Origin: CAWEHT01 sp963808455
GTDB taxonomy: Bacteria; Chloroflexota; Anaerolineae; CG2-30-64-16
NCBI GenBank assembly: GCA_963808455.1
Contig: CAWEHT010000086.1
Span: forward strand, 1 to 10,091
DNA length: 10,091 bases
Reading direction: 5' to 3'
Both the position numbers and the translations under genes were made by a program. Each line of letters opens with the position of its first letter. The first letter of the stretch is position 1. The notes under the pieces are model-generated. The model made no database searches, was not told the origin of the DNA, and saw only the letters and a list, made by a program, of their open reading frames with translations. Shown piece after piece: positions 1 through 7,820 of this stretch.

Positions 1-33
1 GGCGACCGTTTCCATGACCATCACCAGCGGCAG

Positions 34-2394
34 ATGGATGGCGGGGAGGATGGTGGTGAGGACCGGCCGGTGGTTGAAGCCAGCAAGATGCCGGCGCGCC
101 GTTCCGGCCGCACTAAGCTGGTCATTGTCGAATCCCCCGCCAAGGCGCGCACTGTCGGCCGATTTCTGGGTCAAGGATATGATGTTCGAGCCTCAGTCGG
201 ACACGTCCGGGATCTTCTGCGCTCCAAGCTGTCGGTCGATTTGGAGCACGACTTTGCTCCAACCTACCGGGTGCCTAACGAAAAACGCGACGTGGTGAAG
301 AACCTCAAAGACGCGAGCTTGCGAGCAGCAGAGGTCTACCTCGCGACCGACCCTGATCGGGAGGGCGAGGCGATTGCCTGGCACCTGCTGGAGGCCATTG
401 AGATCCCAAAGGAGACGGCACACCGGGTAGTGTTCCACGAGATCACGCGCAGGGCGATCGTGGACGCTTTTGCGCATAGCCGCGATGTAGACATGCGGCT
501 GGTCGATGCCCAGCAAGCGCGTCGGATACCCGACCGCCTAGTGGGTTATCAGATCAGCCCGCTATTGTGGTCGCGGGTGCGCAGCCGGCTCTCCGCCGGG
601 CGTGTGCAGTCCGTGGCCGTACGACTGGTCGTCGAGCGAGAGCGAGAGATTGCGGCCTTTAACCCCGTTGAGTACTGGTCCATAGATGCTGAGCTGGCCC
701 AGGGAATGACACGCGGCCTGGACCCACGGGCGAGCTTCCGGGCGCGCCTAGTGCGTGTTCGGGGCATTGAGCCTGATCTCAAAAACCAGGACGAGGCTGA
801 ACGGATCCTGGCCGAGCTGGAGCGTGCTGTATTTGTCATTGCAGAGATCAAGCGAGGTGAGCGACGCCGGCGACCGAACGGGCCATTCACGACCAGCACG
901 CTGCAGCAGGATGCAGCGCAGCGGCTAGGCATGACGGCGCAACGTACCATGCGCATTGCCCAGGAACTCTATGAAGGGATCGAGATCGGTGAGGAGGGTA
1001 CAGCGGGACTGATCACCTACATGCGCACGGATAGCCTCAACGTGGCGCAGGAAGCCCAAGACGAGGTCCGTGCACTGATTGCCGAGCAGTATGGCCCGAC
1101 TTACGTACCGTCGGAGCCCAATGTGTTCAAGTCGCGTGCGAAGAACGCCCAGGAGGCACATGAAGCCATTCGCCCGACCTCGGTACGGCGGCTGCCGAGC
1201 TCAGTAAGCCGCTGGTTGAACCGTGACCAGTACCGGCTCTATGAGTTGATCTGGAGACGTTTTGTGGCCAGCCAGATGGCAGCCGCGCTCTTCGAGACGG
1301 AAGCCGTCGAGGTGGCGGCCGGACCGGATGGCGCGGACACGCCTTCGCTGACAGGGCCTGAAAGGGACCGTCCGTACTCACTGCGAGCAAGCACATCGAA
1401 GGTCAGCTTTCCTGGTTTTCTAGCGGTCTACACGGGTGGCGCCGACGGTGGGGGCTCCGACGGAGCTGTTGAGGTTGATAGGTTCACGCCCACCGGTAGC
1501 CTGGCCGTGGCCGACGGGAAGAATGGAAACGGGGACGGGCGAGACGAGACGCGCGCGGATCAAGCGGAAGGGCAGGTACCCATCGGGCTGGTGGAAGGAG
1601 AGCGGTTAGACTTGGTGCGCCTCTTGCCCGAGCAGCACTTCACCCAGCCACCGCCTCGCTACACCGAGGCCTCGCTCATCAGGTCGCTCGAAGAGAACGG
1701 GATTGGACGCCCCAGCACCTATGCGACTATCCTGTTGACGATCATAGATCGGGGATACGTGGAGCGCATCGAGCGCAAGCTCGTGCCTACCGAGTTGGGC
1801 ACCACAGTGAATGACCTGTTGGTAAAGCACTTTGACACGGTGCTGAACGTGGGCTTTACGGCCGACATGGAAGAGCATTTGGACAACATCGCGGCCGGCC
1901 AAGAGGCTCTGGTGCCCGTGCTTCACGACTTCTATGACTTTTTCGCACCGCAGCTACACAGGGCGGAAGAGTCGATGCAAAAAGTGCAAGTCGAGCCCGA
2001 GAAGACGGGGGAGAATTGTCCCAACTGCGGGAACGAGCTGATCATCAAGCTCGGCCGCTTCGGGAAATTTGTGGCGTGCTCGAATTATCCGACTTGTCGC
2101 TTCACCAAGCCAGTTGTTGCCAAAATCGGCGTGACCTGTCCGCTCGACGGCGGCGATCTCGTAGAAAGGAGAACGAAGCGAGGGCGCACCTTCTACGGGT
2201 GTGCAAACTACCCCAGTTGCGACTTCACATCATGGAAGCGCCCCTTGCCTCAACCCTGTCCGAAGTGTGGCGGGCTCCTGGTACTGGCAACCAAGGAATG
2301 GGGCGAATGCGAGGCTTGTCACAACCGCGTGCGCCTGGACCAGGCTGAAGCAGGCACCGGGGAGTTCGCGGATGCCAAGGAGAACAGCACCTAA
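34..2394 (+). CDS. topA: DNA topoisomerase I (type IA)
   Basis: TopA relaxes negatively supercoiled DNA by transient single-strand cleavage through a 5'-phosphotyrosine. Numbering from the ATG at 34 (786 residues), the Toprim fold carries the VIVESPAKA motif with Glu33 and the DPDREGE metal-binding motif at 106-112. The LQQDAAQRLG stretch follows, then the active-site block ITYMRTDS with catalytic Tyr329, and ENGIGRPSTYA further on. Three C-terminal zinc-ribbon modules lie at about 662-762. The first and third have four Cys each; the second reads CPLD, so it lacks its second Cys. Residues 468-514 form a Gly/Asp-rich linker. The start is uncertain: the frame stays open to the left window edge, none of ATG 34, GTG 70 or ATG 88 has a strong Shine-Dalgarno, and family similarity starts only near residue 27, so ATG 88 is a good alternative. 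The recombinase follows 2 bases after the stop, suggesting translational coupling. Confidence 0.96.
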   Translation: MDGGEDGGEDRPVVEASKMPARRSGRTKLVIVESPAKARTVGRFLGQGYDVRASVGHVRDLLRSKLSVDLEHDFAPTYRVPNEKRDVVKNLKDASLRAAEVYLATDPDREGEAIAWHLLEAIEIPKETAHRVVFHEITRRAIVDAFAHSRDVDMRLVDAQQARRIPDRLVGYQISPLLWSRVRSRLSAGRVQSVAVRLVVEREREIAAFNPVEYWSIDAELAQGMTRGLDPRASFRARLVRVRGIEPDLKNQDEAERILAELERAVFVIAEIKRGERRRRPNGPFTTSTLQQDAAQRLGMTAQRTMRIAQELYEGIEIGEEGTAGLITYMRTDSLNVAQEAQDEVRALIAEQYGPTYVPSEPNVFKSRAKNAQEAHEAIRPTSVRRLPSSVSRWLNRDQYRLYELIWRRFVASQMAAALFETEAVEVAAGPDGADTPSLTGPERDRPYSLRASTSKVSFPGFLAVYTGGADGGGSDGAVEVDRFTPTGSLAVADGKNGNGDGRDETRADQAEGQVPIGLVEGERLDLVRLLPEQHFTQPPPRYTEASLIRSLEENGIGRPSTYATILLTIIDRGYVERIERKLVPTELGTTVNDLLVKHFDTVLNVGFTADMEEHLDNIAAGQEALVPVLHDFYDFFAPQLHRAEESMQKVQVEPEKTGENCPNCGNELIIKLGRFGKFVACSNYPTCRFTKPVVAKIGVTCPLDGGDLVERRTKRGRTFYGCANYPSCDFTSWKRPLPQPCPKCGGLLVLATKEWGECEACHNRVRLDQAEAGTGEFADAKENST

Positions 2395-2396
2395 CT

Positions 2397-2480
2397 ATGG
2401 AGGAGTTGCTGGTTACGTATGTCAGGTACCTGGTCGCCGAGCGAAATGCATCGGAACACACGATTGGGAACTACGCGCGT
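2397..2480 (+). pseudogene. xerC: N-terminal segment of the Xer recombinase, out of frame with the rest
   Basis: The ATG at 2397, 2 bases after the topA stop and preceded by AAGGAG at 2377-2382, opens a frame reading MEELLVTYVRYLVAERNASE and then HTIGNYAR. This is the typical first helix of the SAM-like core-binding domain of XerC/XerD proteins. After Arg28 this frame loses all resemblance and soon stops, while the continuation (EIRQLMQFVHERG) lies in the other frame from 2482. Removing one G from the GG pair at 2481-2482 gives NYAR-EIRQLMQFV, a natural recombinase sequence. I read this as the true start of the gene below, separated by a one-base insertion. Confidence 0.8.
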
Positions 2481-3462
2481 GGAAATCCGTCAGCTCATGC
2501 AATTCGTTCACGAGCGAGGCATTGCGGCATGGTCTGAGGTGACACCGGCCGTGCTGAGGAACTGGCTAGCTTGGCTGTATACTCGGGGCTACGCAAGGGC
2601 CAGCGTCGCGCGCCGCATCTCTGAAGTGCGCTCCTTCTACGCGTATTTGCGTGCTCACGGTCTGGCCACCGACAACCCGGCCACCGTGATCTCCGCACCG
2701 AAGGTGCCGAAGCTGTTACCTCGGCCGTTGAGCAGGTCTGAGATCGAGGCCCTGCTGGCAGCGCCGGACGCGAGCACAGCGACGGGCCAGCGCGACACGG
2801 CTATGCTCGAGCTGTTGTACGCAGGCGGATTGCGGGTAAGCGAGCTAATTGCCCTTGACCTGAATGGCCTGGATTTCTCGCACGGTGAGGTCCGCGTTCT
2901 TGGAAAGGGTGCGAAGGAGCGGATCGTGGTCATTGGGCGGCCCGCCATTGCGTCCTTGGAGGCGTATCTGGCGGGTGGGCGAGAGCAGTTGCTGGAGGCA
3001 GGCCGCCAGGCCCATGCCGGGCGGCGGCCGCGGGACGAGGCTCATGGCCCAAGTGAAGGTGCCCCGGTGGTTGCCAGGCAAGGATGGCGGCTCCCACTAC
3101 GAGGCAGTGGGCCACGCAGTACGAGCGCAGTCTTCTTGAATCGGTTCGGCACCCGGATCTCCGTCAGCATGTTTACGCGCCGCTTGAGCCGCTATGCTCG
3201 GGCCGCCGGTATAGGTCACCCGGTGACTCCACACATGCTGCGACACAGCTTTGCCACCCACTTGTTGGATGGGGGCGCTGACTTGAGGTCGGTTCAGGAG
3301 CTGCTTGGCCACGAGAGCGTTGCGACAACGCAGATCTACACGCAGGTTAGCCAGGCTCACTTGCGGGACACCCTGATGAAATCGCATCCGCGAGCGTGTG
3401 GCGGTACTGCCGAGAGTGCCGCTGCGCCCCAGCCGAAAGACGAAACGCATGTCAAACAGTGA
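2419..3462 (+). CDS. xerC: Xer-type tyrosine recombinase (main part; true N-terminus is frameshifted)
   Basis: This is a site-specific tyrosine recombinase of the XerC/XerD type, which resolves chromosome dimers at dif during division. Numbered from the in-frame ATG at 2419, the catalytic set is complete: Arg139 (GGLRVSEL), Lys163 (LGKGAKER), His272 and Arg275 (HMLRHSFATHLL), His298 (LLGHES) and the nucleophile Tyr307 (TTQIYTQV). The core-binding domain is visible from about residue 22. Residues 1-21 of this frame resemble nothing and are an out-of-frame reading; the real N-terminus lies at 2397-2480. The repaired protein would be about 354 residues, longer than the usual roughly 300, mostly because of an Arg/Gly-rich insertion near residues 187-235 between the Lys hairpin and the HxxR helix, plus a short polar tail. 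The position after topA favours XerC, but XerD cannot be excluded. If the frame change is real, the protein lacks its first helix and may be inactive. Confidence 0.88.
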   Translation: MSGTWSPSEMHRNTRLGTTRVEIRQLMQFVHERGIAAWSEVTPAVLRNWLAWLYTRGYARASVARRISEVRSFYAYLRAHGLATDNPATVISAPKVPKLLPRPLSRSEIEALLAAPDASTATGQRDTAMLELLYAGGLRVSELIALDLNGLDFSHGEVRVLGKGAKERIVVIGRPAIASLEAYLAGGREQLLEAGRQAHAGRRPRDEAHGPSEGAPVVARQGWRLPLRGSGPRSTSAVFLNRFGTRISVSMFTRRLSRYARAAGIGHPVTPHMLRHSFATHLLDGGADLRSVQELLGHESVATTQIYTQVSQAHLRDTLMKSHPRACGGTAESAAAPQPKDETHVKQ

Positions 3463-4555
3463 TCGGATGGCCGCTGTCTTGGTTCGCCTCGCCAGCCTAA
3501 GACAAATCCTGGCGAGCAATGATCTCGACGCGCTCCTCGTGAGCCAGCCAGACAATCGGCGTTACCTGAGCGGCTTCAGCGGTTCGTCAGGGTGGCTTTT
3601 GGTATCTCGCAGTGCTACGCTGCTGGCGACCGATTTTCGCTATTTCGAGCAGGTTGAGCTAGAGTGCCCGGGGATCGACTTGGTCAAGATCGCTCGAGGC
3701 CTGGCGCCGGCCCTGCCTGCCATGTTGGTGCAGGCCTCGGCCACGAGGGTGGGTTTCGAGGCAGACCACGCCACATTCGGCGATGTGCAAGCCTGGATTG
3801 CTGCCACACCGGAACATGAATGGTCCGCGACTCAAGGGCTGGTAATGAGCCTTCGCGCCGTCAAGGATGGTGCGGAGCTTGCCGCGCTGCGGACCGCAGC
3901 GCGCCTGGCCGACGACGCTCTGGCAGCCGTGCTACCCCTTTTGCGGCCGGGCATGCTCGAGTTGGAGGGGGCCTGGCTGATCGAGAGTTATCTCCGGCAG
4001 CACGGGGCTGAAGGCCTGGCTTTCGAGACGATCGTGGCAGGTGGCAGCAACGGCGCGCGGCCGCATGCCAGGGCGTCGAACGCACCCTTGCCGGCCGGGG
4101 AACCAATCGTGATTGATATGGGCGCCCGACTCGGCGGTTATTGTTCCGACATAACGCGCACGGTGTGCCTCGGCCAGCCTAGGGACCCAGCCTGCTTCTG
4201 GGAGATCTATAACCTTGTCCTGAGGGCTCAAGGAGCAGCCAGGTCAGTGGCACGCGCTGGGATGACAGGCCGCCAAGTTGACACGGCGGCGCGGGACATC
4301 ATCGCTGCGGCAGGTTACGGCGCGAACTTTGGCCACAGCCTCGGCCATGGGGTGGGCCTGGCCCTGCACGAGGAGCCCCTTCTCTCACAGCATTACGAAG
4401 GGCTTTTGGCGCCAGGCAACGTGGTCACAGTCGAGCCGGGTGTCTACTTGCCTGGCTGGGGAGGGGTTCGCATTGAGGACATGATCGTCTTGACCGATGA
4501 GGGCGCTGAAATGCTCACCGCGGCGCCTAGGGACCCCCTTCTCCCGATTCCGTAA
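3449..4555 (+). CDS. M24-family metallopeptidase (Xaa-Pro dipeptidase/aminopeptidase type)
   Basis: This 368-residue protein has an N-terminal creatinase-like domain (about 1-135) and a pita-bread M24 catalytic domain (about 140-360). All five metal ligands are present: Asp223 (VIDMGA), Asp234 (CSDITRT), His300 (SLGHGVG), Glu329 (TVEPG) and Glu343 (RIEDM). His307 (LHEEP) matches a second conserved His. Such cytoplasmic enzymes cleave peptides next to proline; the length suits PepQ/YpdF-type enzymes, but exact specificity cannot be read from sequence. I chose the ATG at 3449, which overlaps the recombinase stop by 14 bases. A GTG at 3398 would add residues without family resemblance, and ATG 3467 is a second possibility. 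Only weak ribosome-binding signals are visible, consistent with coupling to the upstream gene. Confidence 0.93.
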   Translation: MSNSDRMAAVLVRLASLRQILASNDLDALLVSQPDNRRYLSGFSGSSGWLLVSRSATLLATDFRYFEQVELECPGIDLVKIARGLAPALPAMLVQASATRVGFEADHATFGDVQAWIAATPEHEWSATQGLVMSLRAVKDGAELAALRTAARLADDALAAVLPLLRPGMLELEGAWLIESYLRQHGAEGLAFETIVAGGSNGARPHARASNAPLPAGEPIVIDMGARLGGYCSDITRTVCLGQPRDPACFWEIYNLVLRAQGAARSVARAGMTGRQVDTAARDIIAAAGYGANFGHSLGHGVGLALHEEPLLSQHYEGLLAPGNVVTVEPGVYLPGWGGVRIEDMIVLTDEGAEMLTAAPRDPLLPIP

Positions 4556-4632
4556 ATTCGGAAGGTTCGGCAACACGGCGGCCAGAAGCCCCCAGAGGTG
4601 GTTTCGCACGAGCGGAGCAAAGGAGAACGTGA

Positions 4633-5082
4633 ATGACCTGGCGAAGTGAAGAGGAAGGCCACAACTGGCTGCCCGTTCTGCTCACCTTTCTTTTGGGTCT
4701 CCTGATAGGCTGGTGGGTTATCGGTTGGTGGCTTTGGCCGGTAACCTACACGGATGCTTTGCCCCAAGACCTTCGCTTGCAGGATAGGCAACAGTATCTC
4801 ACCCTGGTGGCGGACTCGTTTGCCAGTTCAGGTGACGTGACCACTGCTGAGGCCCGCACAGCGACCTGGCCGCACGATCGGCTTGTCAACGATCTCAACG
4901 TGCTGCAGGCGGGCCTGGCATCGCAAAACCCTGCTGAGGCTGCAGCTGTGCAAAAACTAGCTGTCGTCCTGAACGCCTCGACGAGTGCGCCAGCGGCGCA
5001 GGGTCAGCCATCCATAGCTGAAACCGCGCCGACTGCGCCAACCGCTGTGGCGCAGTCGGCCCCGGCACGGAGCTCAGAGCGC
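4633..5082 (+). pseudogene. Two-membrane-segment protein of unknown function, N-terminal part
   Basis: The start is well supported: AAAGGAG at 4619-4625 sits 7 bases before the ATG. A short charged N-terminus leads into a Trp-rich membrane segment at residues 12-35, then WPVTYTDALP, a probably helical stretch to about residue 115 (DRQQYLTLVADSF, DLNVLQAGLA), and an Ala/Pro/Thr-rich linker at about 117-150. The frame stays open to 5598, but beyond roughly 5082 it reads as Arg/Gly/Ser-rich nonsense, while a second membrane segment and folded domain appear in the next frame. I therefore treat 4633-5082 and 5084-5971 as halves of one protein of about 445 residues. I recall similar proteins (N-terminal helix followed by WPVxYTxA) in Anaerolineae genomes, without known function. 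The 77-base gap to the upstream gene shows no clear promoter, so it may be in the same operon. Confidence 0.72.
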
Positions 5083-5083
5083 C

Positions 5084-5971
5084 CTACTAAAGAGTGTCTG
5101 TTCCAGCGTACTGTGGGTAGCGCTGTTGCTGGGAGCCATTGTGCTCGGCGTGTTCGTTTGGAACCGAAGCAGGCAGAATCAGCAGGCGGTTGGGGACCGG
5201 CGCGTTCCTGGATCGGGACGTCCGCCCGGCGGAGGATGGGCCTCGCGGTCGGGCAGGGAGGAGCCAGCGGGTTCCCGCACTCAGGACCTCAAACCGAAGG
5301 GGACCGAAAGCGAACTTGTTCTGCCATGGGATCTGGAAGAACCTCCAGCCGGGGAGGCGGAGTCGGCAGGTCCAAGCGGCCCGTCTTCGTCCTCTTCTGG
5401 GGCGCCAGGGCGATCGCCCGCCTCAGCGTTTTCCCAGGACTACCCCAGTGCCCTCGGCACTTCCGACCGGGAGCCCCTAAGCGAAGCAATGCCCTCGCCA
5501 AACGTTGCGGCAACCCAAGCTGCATCAATGGCGGACGATGCCCTGGTCAAGTTGGGCGAATACACCGCGTCGTATCAGGCTGGCGAGGCCGGCTATGATG
5601 AGGCGTTTTACGTCGAAGATCAACTGGGAACGGTGTTGGGACAGTGCGGGTTGAGTCTCATGATTCCCCTGGGGCGTTCCGGTGATCAAGCCGCGGCACT
5701 GCAAGTGTGGCTCTGGGAAGAACGCGATAGCGTCACACAAGCCAAGGTGCTGATGACCAAGAGCGCCTATCGGGACACGGCTCTCCGTGGCCAGCTGGCA
5801 GAGGACTACCCGGCACTTGCCATCAAAGCGGGCACAGAGTTTGATCTTGCCACGAATAAGCTCTATTTGCGGGGAGTCGTCGAAAGCCTGGGCTACGCCG
5901 ATCAAGATCCGTTACACCGGCAGATCTTTGGCCAGGTATCGATCAGGATGCATGCTTTCCAGCGCAGCTGA
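5084..5971 (+). pseudogene. Two-membrane-segment protein of unknown function, C-terminal part
   Basis: In this frame the sequence begins with LLKSVCSS and a hydrophobic helix encoded at 5108-5161 (VLWVALLLGAIVLGVFVW) followed by a basic stop-transfer NRSRQ. A long Gly/Ser/Pro/Glu-rich linker follows to about 5530, then a compact domain at about 5540-5965 (LVKLGEYTASYQAG, VLGQCGLSLMIPLG, LQVWLWEERDSV, KVLMTKSAYRD). No start codon with a ribosome-binding site precedes the membrane helix; the nearest TTG, at 5126, lies inside it. This supports a continuation of the 4633 gene rather than a separate one. The frame is closed upstream by TAG at 5015-5017, so the frame change lies between 5018 and about 5107, most plausibly near the CCC at 5082-5084. 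By the positive-inside rule, both ends would be cytoplasmic and the Ala/Pro linker outside. Function is unknown. Confidence 0.7.
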
Positions 5972-6010
5972 CCAGGGCGCAGCCACAGATCGAGCCTCAC
6001 CGGCGCGGGT

Positions 6011-6044
6011 CCGCCCGTTGGCGGGACAATGGGCCGGTACGGCC
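6011..6044. terminator. Two short GC hairpins between convergent genes
   Basis: CCGCC-CGTT-GGCGG (6011-6024) and GGCCG-GTA-CGGCC (6032-6044) form two compact 5-bp stems in the 73 bases between the stop of the plus-strand gene (5971) and the stop of the minus-strand dGTPase (6045). Neither is followed by a clear T-run on either strand, so they are only candidates for termination or transcript-end protection. Confidence 0.3.
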
Positions 6045-6530
6045 TCATACGCTCGCTTCTGGGTCGAACAGCTTGCTAAACTCCTGAATCGCGTATCTAT
6101 CCGTCATACCGGCCAGATAGTCGCAAATCACTCGCATCGGCGAGTCTGGGCCAAGGCGCATGCGCTCCTGGGTTTCATATGGCAATTGTAGTGGCTCAGC
6201 GATGTAGGCCTGAAAGAGGGCCGTCAGCACACGGTTGGCTTTTGTGGCCATCCGCACCACGCGCGGATGATGGTAGAACCTCCCTTGCAGGAAGCTCTTG
6301 AGCGCGCGATTATGGTCAGAGGTCTCGGCGGAGAAGCAGGCCAAGTTCGTGCCCAGGTTCCGTACATCCTGTAACGTCTCGATGCGATTGGTGGCAAGTC
6401 GCTCTGCGGTGGCTTTGATCGCGTCCGTGATCTCGAGGCCAACTAAGCGGCGGATGACACGAGCGCGAAGCAGATCGGACGGTCTGCTATGGCTGGCGAT
6501 ACCAAGGGAGGTGGCCACTCGTTGCCACAG
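6045..6530 (-). pseudogene. dgt: dGTPase-like HD hydrolase, C-terminal part (frame-shifted)
   Basis: Read from 6530 down, this frame gives LWQRVATSLG and then the helical C-terminal half of a dGTPase-like enzyme: RARVIRRLVGLEITDAIKAT, LKSFLQGRFYHHPRV and near the end DYLAGMTDRYAIQEF, a signature of this family. The 161 residues continue exactly where the N-terminal part (7206-6532) stops making sense. The two frames join if one T of the minus-strand TT at 6532-6531 is removed, giving RQLD-LWQRVATSLG and a protein of about 386 residues, a normal family length. There is no ribosome-binding site or sensible start for independent translation. The stop is at 6047-6045. Confidence 0.8.
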
Positions 6531-7206
6531 AATCCAGCTGGCGCACGTCTTGCCAATCGAGGAGGCCACTGCGCAGCCCGTCGTCCAGGTCGCTGGTGCA
6601 ATACGCCAGTTCGTCGGCGATGTTGGCGAGCTGGCACTCCAGTGATCCTGACTTTTCCGGTTCGTAACCCGTTGCATCGCGGACGTCATAGTCGGTGTCA
6701 TGTTTGACCAGGCCCTCGCGTACCTCGTAGGTAAGGTTCAGGCCAGGAAAGTCGGGGTAGCGGTTCTCCAAGAGCGTGACGACACGCAGCGTCTGGCGCT
6801 GGTGGTCGAAACCGCCCTCTTCGGCCATCATATGGTTCAAGGTCGCCTCGCCGATGTGGCCGAATGGAGAATGGCCCAGGTCGTGAGCCAGACAGATTGC
6901 TTCTACCAGGTCCTCATTGCTGCCCAGGCTCCGGGCCAATGTGCGTCCTATCTGGGCCACTTCGATCGAATGGGTCAGGCGGTTGCGATAGTGATCCCCT
7001 TCGGCGTAGACAAAGACCTGAGTCTTGTACTCCATGCGTCGAAAGGCCGTGGTGTGAATGATTCGGTCACGGTCGCGCTGGAATGCAGTCCGGTAAGCAT
7101 GCTCTTCTTCCGGATGCTCGCGCCCCCGGCTCTCTGCGCTGGCAACCGCATAGGACGCCAGCGCGACCTTCTCCCGGCCCTCCAAATCCACGCGGACAAA
7201 GGGCAT
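6487..7206 (-). CDS. dgt: dGTPase-like deoxynucleoside triphosphate triphosphohydrolase, N-terminal part
   Basis: This carries the HD-domain catalytic half of the family that hydrolyses dGTP (or other dNTPs) to deoxynucleoside and triphosphate. Metal-binding residues are His79 (RLTHSIEVAQ), His108-Asp109 (CLAHDLGHSPFGHIGE) and Asp198 (IADELAYCTSDLDDGLRSG). The N-terminal RDRDRIIHTTAFRRM and KTQVF stretches are also typical. Only 7206-6532 (225 residues) belongs to the protein; the final residues to the TAG ending at 6487 (SVATSGHLPWYRQP) are out of frame. The ATG at 7206 is preceded by only a weak purine-rich AAAGAAG. It follows the 138-residue gene by 12 bases, presumably in one transcript. 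If the break is real the product keeps the HD residues but lacks the C-terminal helices, so activity would be doubtful. Bacterial dGTPases control dNTP pools, and some restrict phages; nothing here specifically points to defence. Confidence 0.9.
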   Translation of the reverse strand: MPFVRVDLEGREKVALASYAVASAESRGREHPEEEHAYRTAFQRDRDRIIHTTAFRRMEYKTQVFVYAEGDHYRNRLTHSIEVAQIGRTLARSLGSNEDLVEAICLAHDLGHSPFGHIGEATLNHMMAEEGGFDHQRQTLRVVTLLENRYPDFPGLNLTYEVREGLVKHDTDYDVRDATGYEPEKSGSLECQLANIADELAYCTSDLDDGLRSGLLDWQDVRQLDSVATSGHLPWYRQP

Positions 7207-7218
7207 GCGTTGCTTCTT

Positions 7219-7635
7219 TCAGGCCTCGCCCAGCACCTCACGCAAGTGTGCCAGCTGGTCAGGCAAGGTTGCCAAATGGCTCATATCGACTTCCACATAC
7301 TCGTCCGAGCCAAAGCGGGTCTCCTGGCGGATCGCGTGGATCAGATGGTCCAGCGCTCCGGGGGTGAGATCCGCTACCCGTGCGATTCCAGAACGCGCCG
7401 ACTGGCCAGCTTCAGGGGTGTGGACGGCGAACGTGACCAAAGCCAGATGGCCGTCGGTCTTCAGCTTGGTGTAGATCCGATGTTCCAGATGCGTGGCACG
7501 TCCGGCTGCTGAACGGAAGATGTGGATCTGCCACAGGCGCTCGCCGTCCTGCAAGTGTAGCATCTGTTCATCGACCAGGTCGCGAACCACGCCTGGCGTA
7601 TCTGTCTGGTTTGAGTTGTTGTACTTGGTGCTCAT
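7219..7635 (-). CDS. 138-residue protein of unknown function upstream of the dGTPase gene
   Basis: I do not recognise this family. The protein is soluble and mildly acidic, with no signal peptide or membrane segment. A short polar N-terminus (STKYNNSNQTDT) leads into what looks like alternating strand and helix: RLWQIHIFRS, HLEHRIYTKLKTDGHLALVTFAVH, then GALDHLIHAIRQETRF and a Leu-rich C-terminal helix (LATLPDQLAHLREVLG). It has no visible catalytic or metal motif. The ATG at 7635 has no clear Shine-Dalgarno but lies about 60 bases after a good promoter (7731-7702), and the frame is intact to the TGA at 7219. Being first in a two-gene unit with the dGTPase suggests a related or accessory role, but that is inference from position only. 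Confidence 0.82.
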   Translation of the reverse strand: MSTKYNNSNQTDTPGVVRDLVDEQMLHLQDGERLWQIHIFRSAAGRATHLEHRIYTKLKTDGHLALVTFAVHTPEAGQSARSGIARVADLTPGALDHLIHAIRQETRFGSDEYVEVDMSHLATLPDQLAHLREVLGEA

Positions 7636-7701
7636 GTTAGCTGCAGTATTCTGCTTCGAGCTGGGAGACCGGGGGCCGCCCGGCTGCCCCAGCCAACGAC
7701 G

Positions 7702-7731
7702 AGTTTACACCTATGCGCGAAAGCGTGTCAA
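7702..7731 (-). promoter_or_regulatory. Sigma70-like promoter for the 138-residue gene and dGTPase unit
   Basis: On the minus strand a perfect -35 TTGACA (7731-7726) is followed after 18 bases by TAAACT (7707-7702) with TG just upstream of it. Transcription would start near 7695, about 60 bases before the ATG at 7635. It is back to back with the serS promoter, with 27 bases between the two -35 boxes. Confidence 0.65.
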
Positions 7732-7758
7732 GCCGTTGTGATTGTATCTGGCGCGCGG

Positions 7759-7788
7759 TTGGCGTCTCGCACGCGTCTGTGCTATAGT
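7759..7788 (+). promoter_or_regulatory. Sigma70-like promoter for serS
   Basis: TTGGCG (7759-7764), an 18-base spacer and TATAGT (7783-7788) match a sigma70-type promoter. The predicted start near 7795 falls inside the 12-base perfect palindrome GGGCGCGCGCCC (7791-7802). It leaves a leader of about 75 bases before the serS ATG. Confidence 0.6.
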
Positions 7789-7820
7789 CAGGGCGCGCGC
7801 CCCTGCCCAAAAAGCAAGGA

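Noticed and set aside
14..298. Open frame of 94 codons at the left edge, plus strand
   Set aside because: It overlaps topA in another frame, and the topA frame has the conserved VESPAKA motif at this place.
2470..2495. Programmed ribosomal frameshift in the recombinase gene
   Set aside because: The junction CGT-GGA has no slippery heptamer, rare or stop codon, or obvious stimulatory element, and similar breaks occur in three other unrelated genes.
2397..3462. Integrase of a mobile element inserted near tRNA genes
   Set aside because: The recombinase has Xer-type motifs and sits in a housekeeping run directly after topA, more than 5 kb from the tRNAs. No att-like repeats were noticed.
6045..7635. 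Anti-phage defence locus around the dGTPase
   Set aside because: Some dGTPases restrict phages, but the neighbours are housekeeping genes and no other defence or mobile-element genes are visible.
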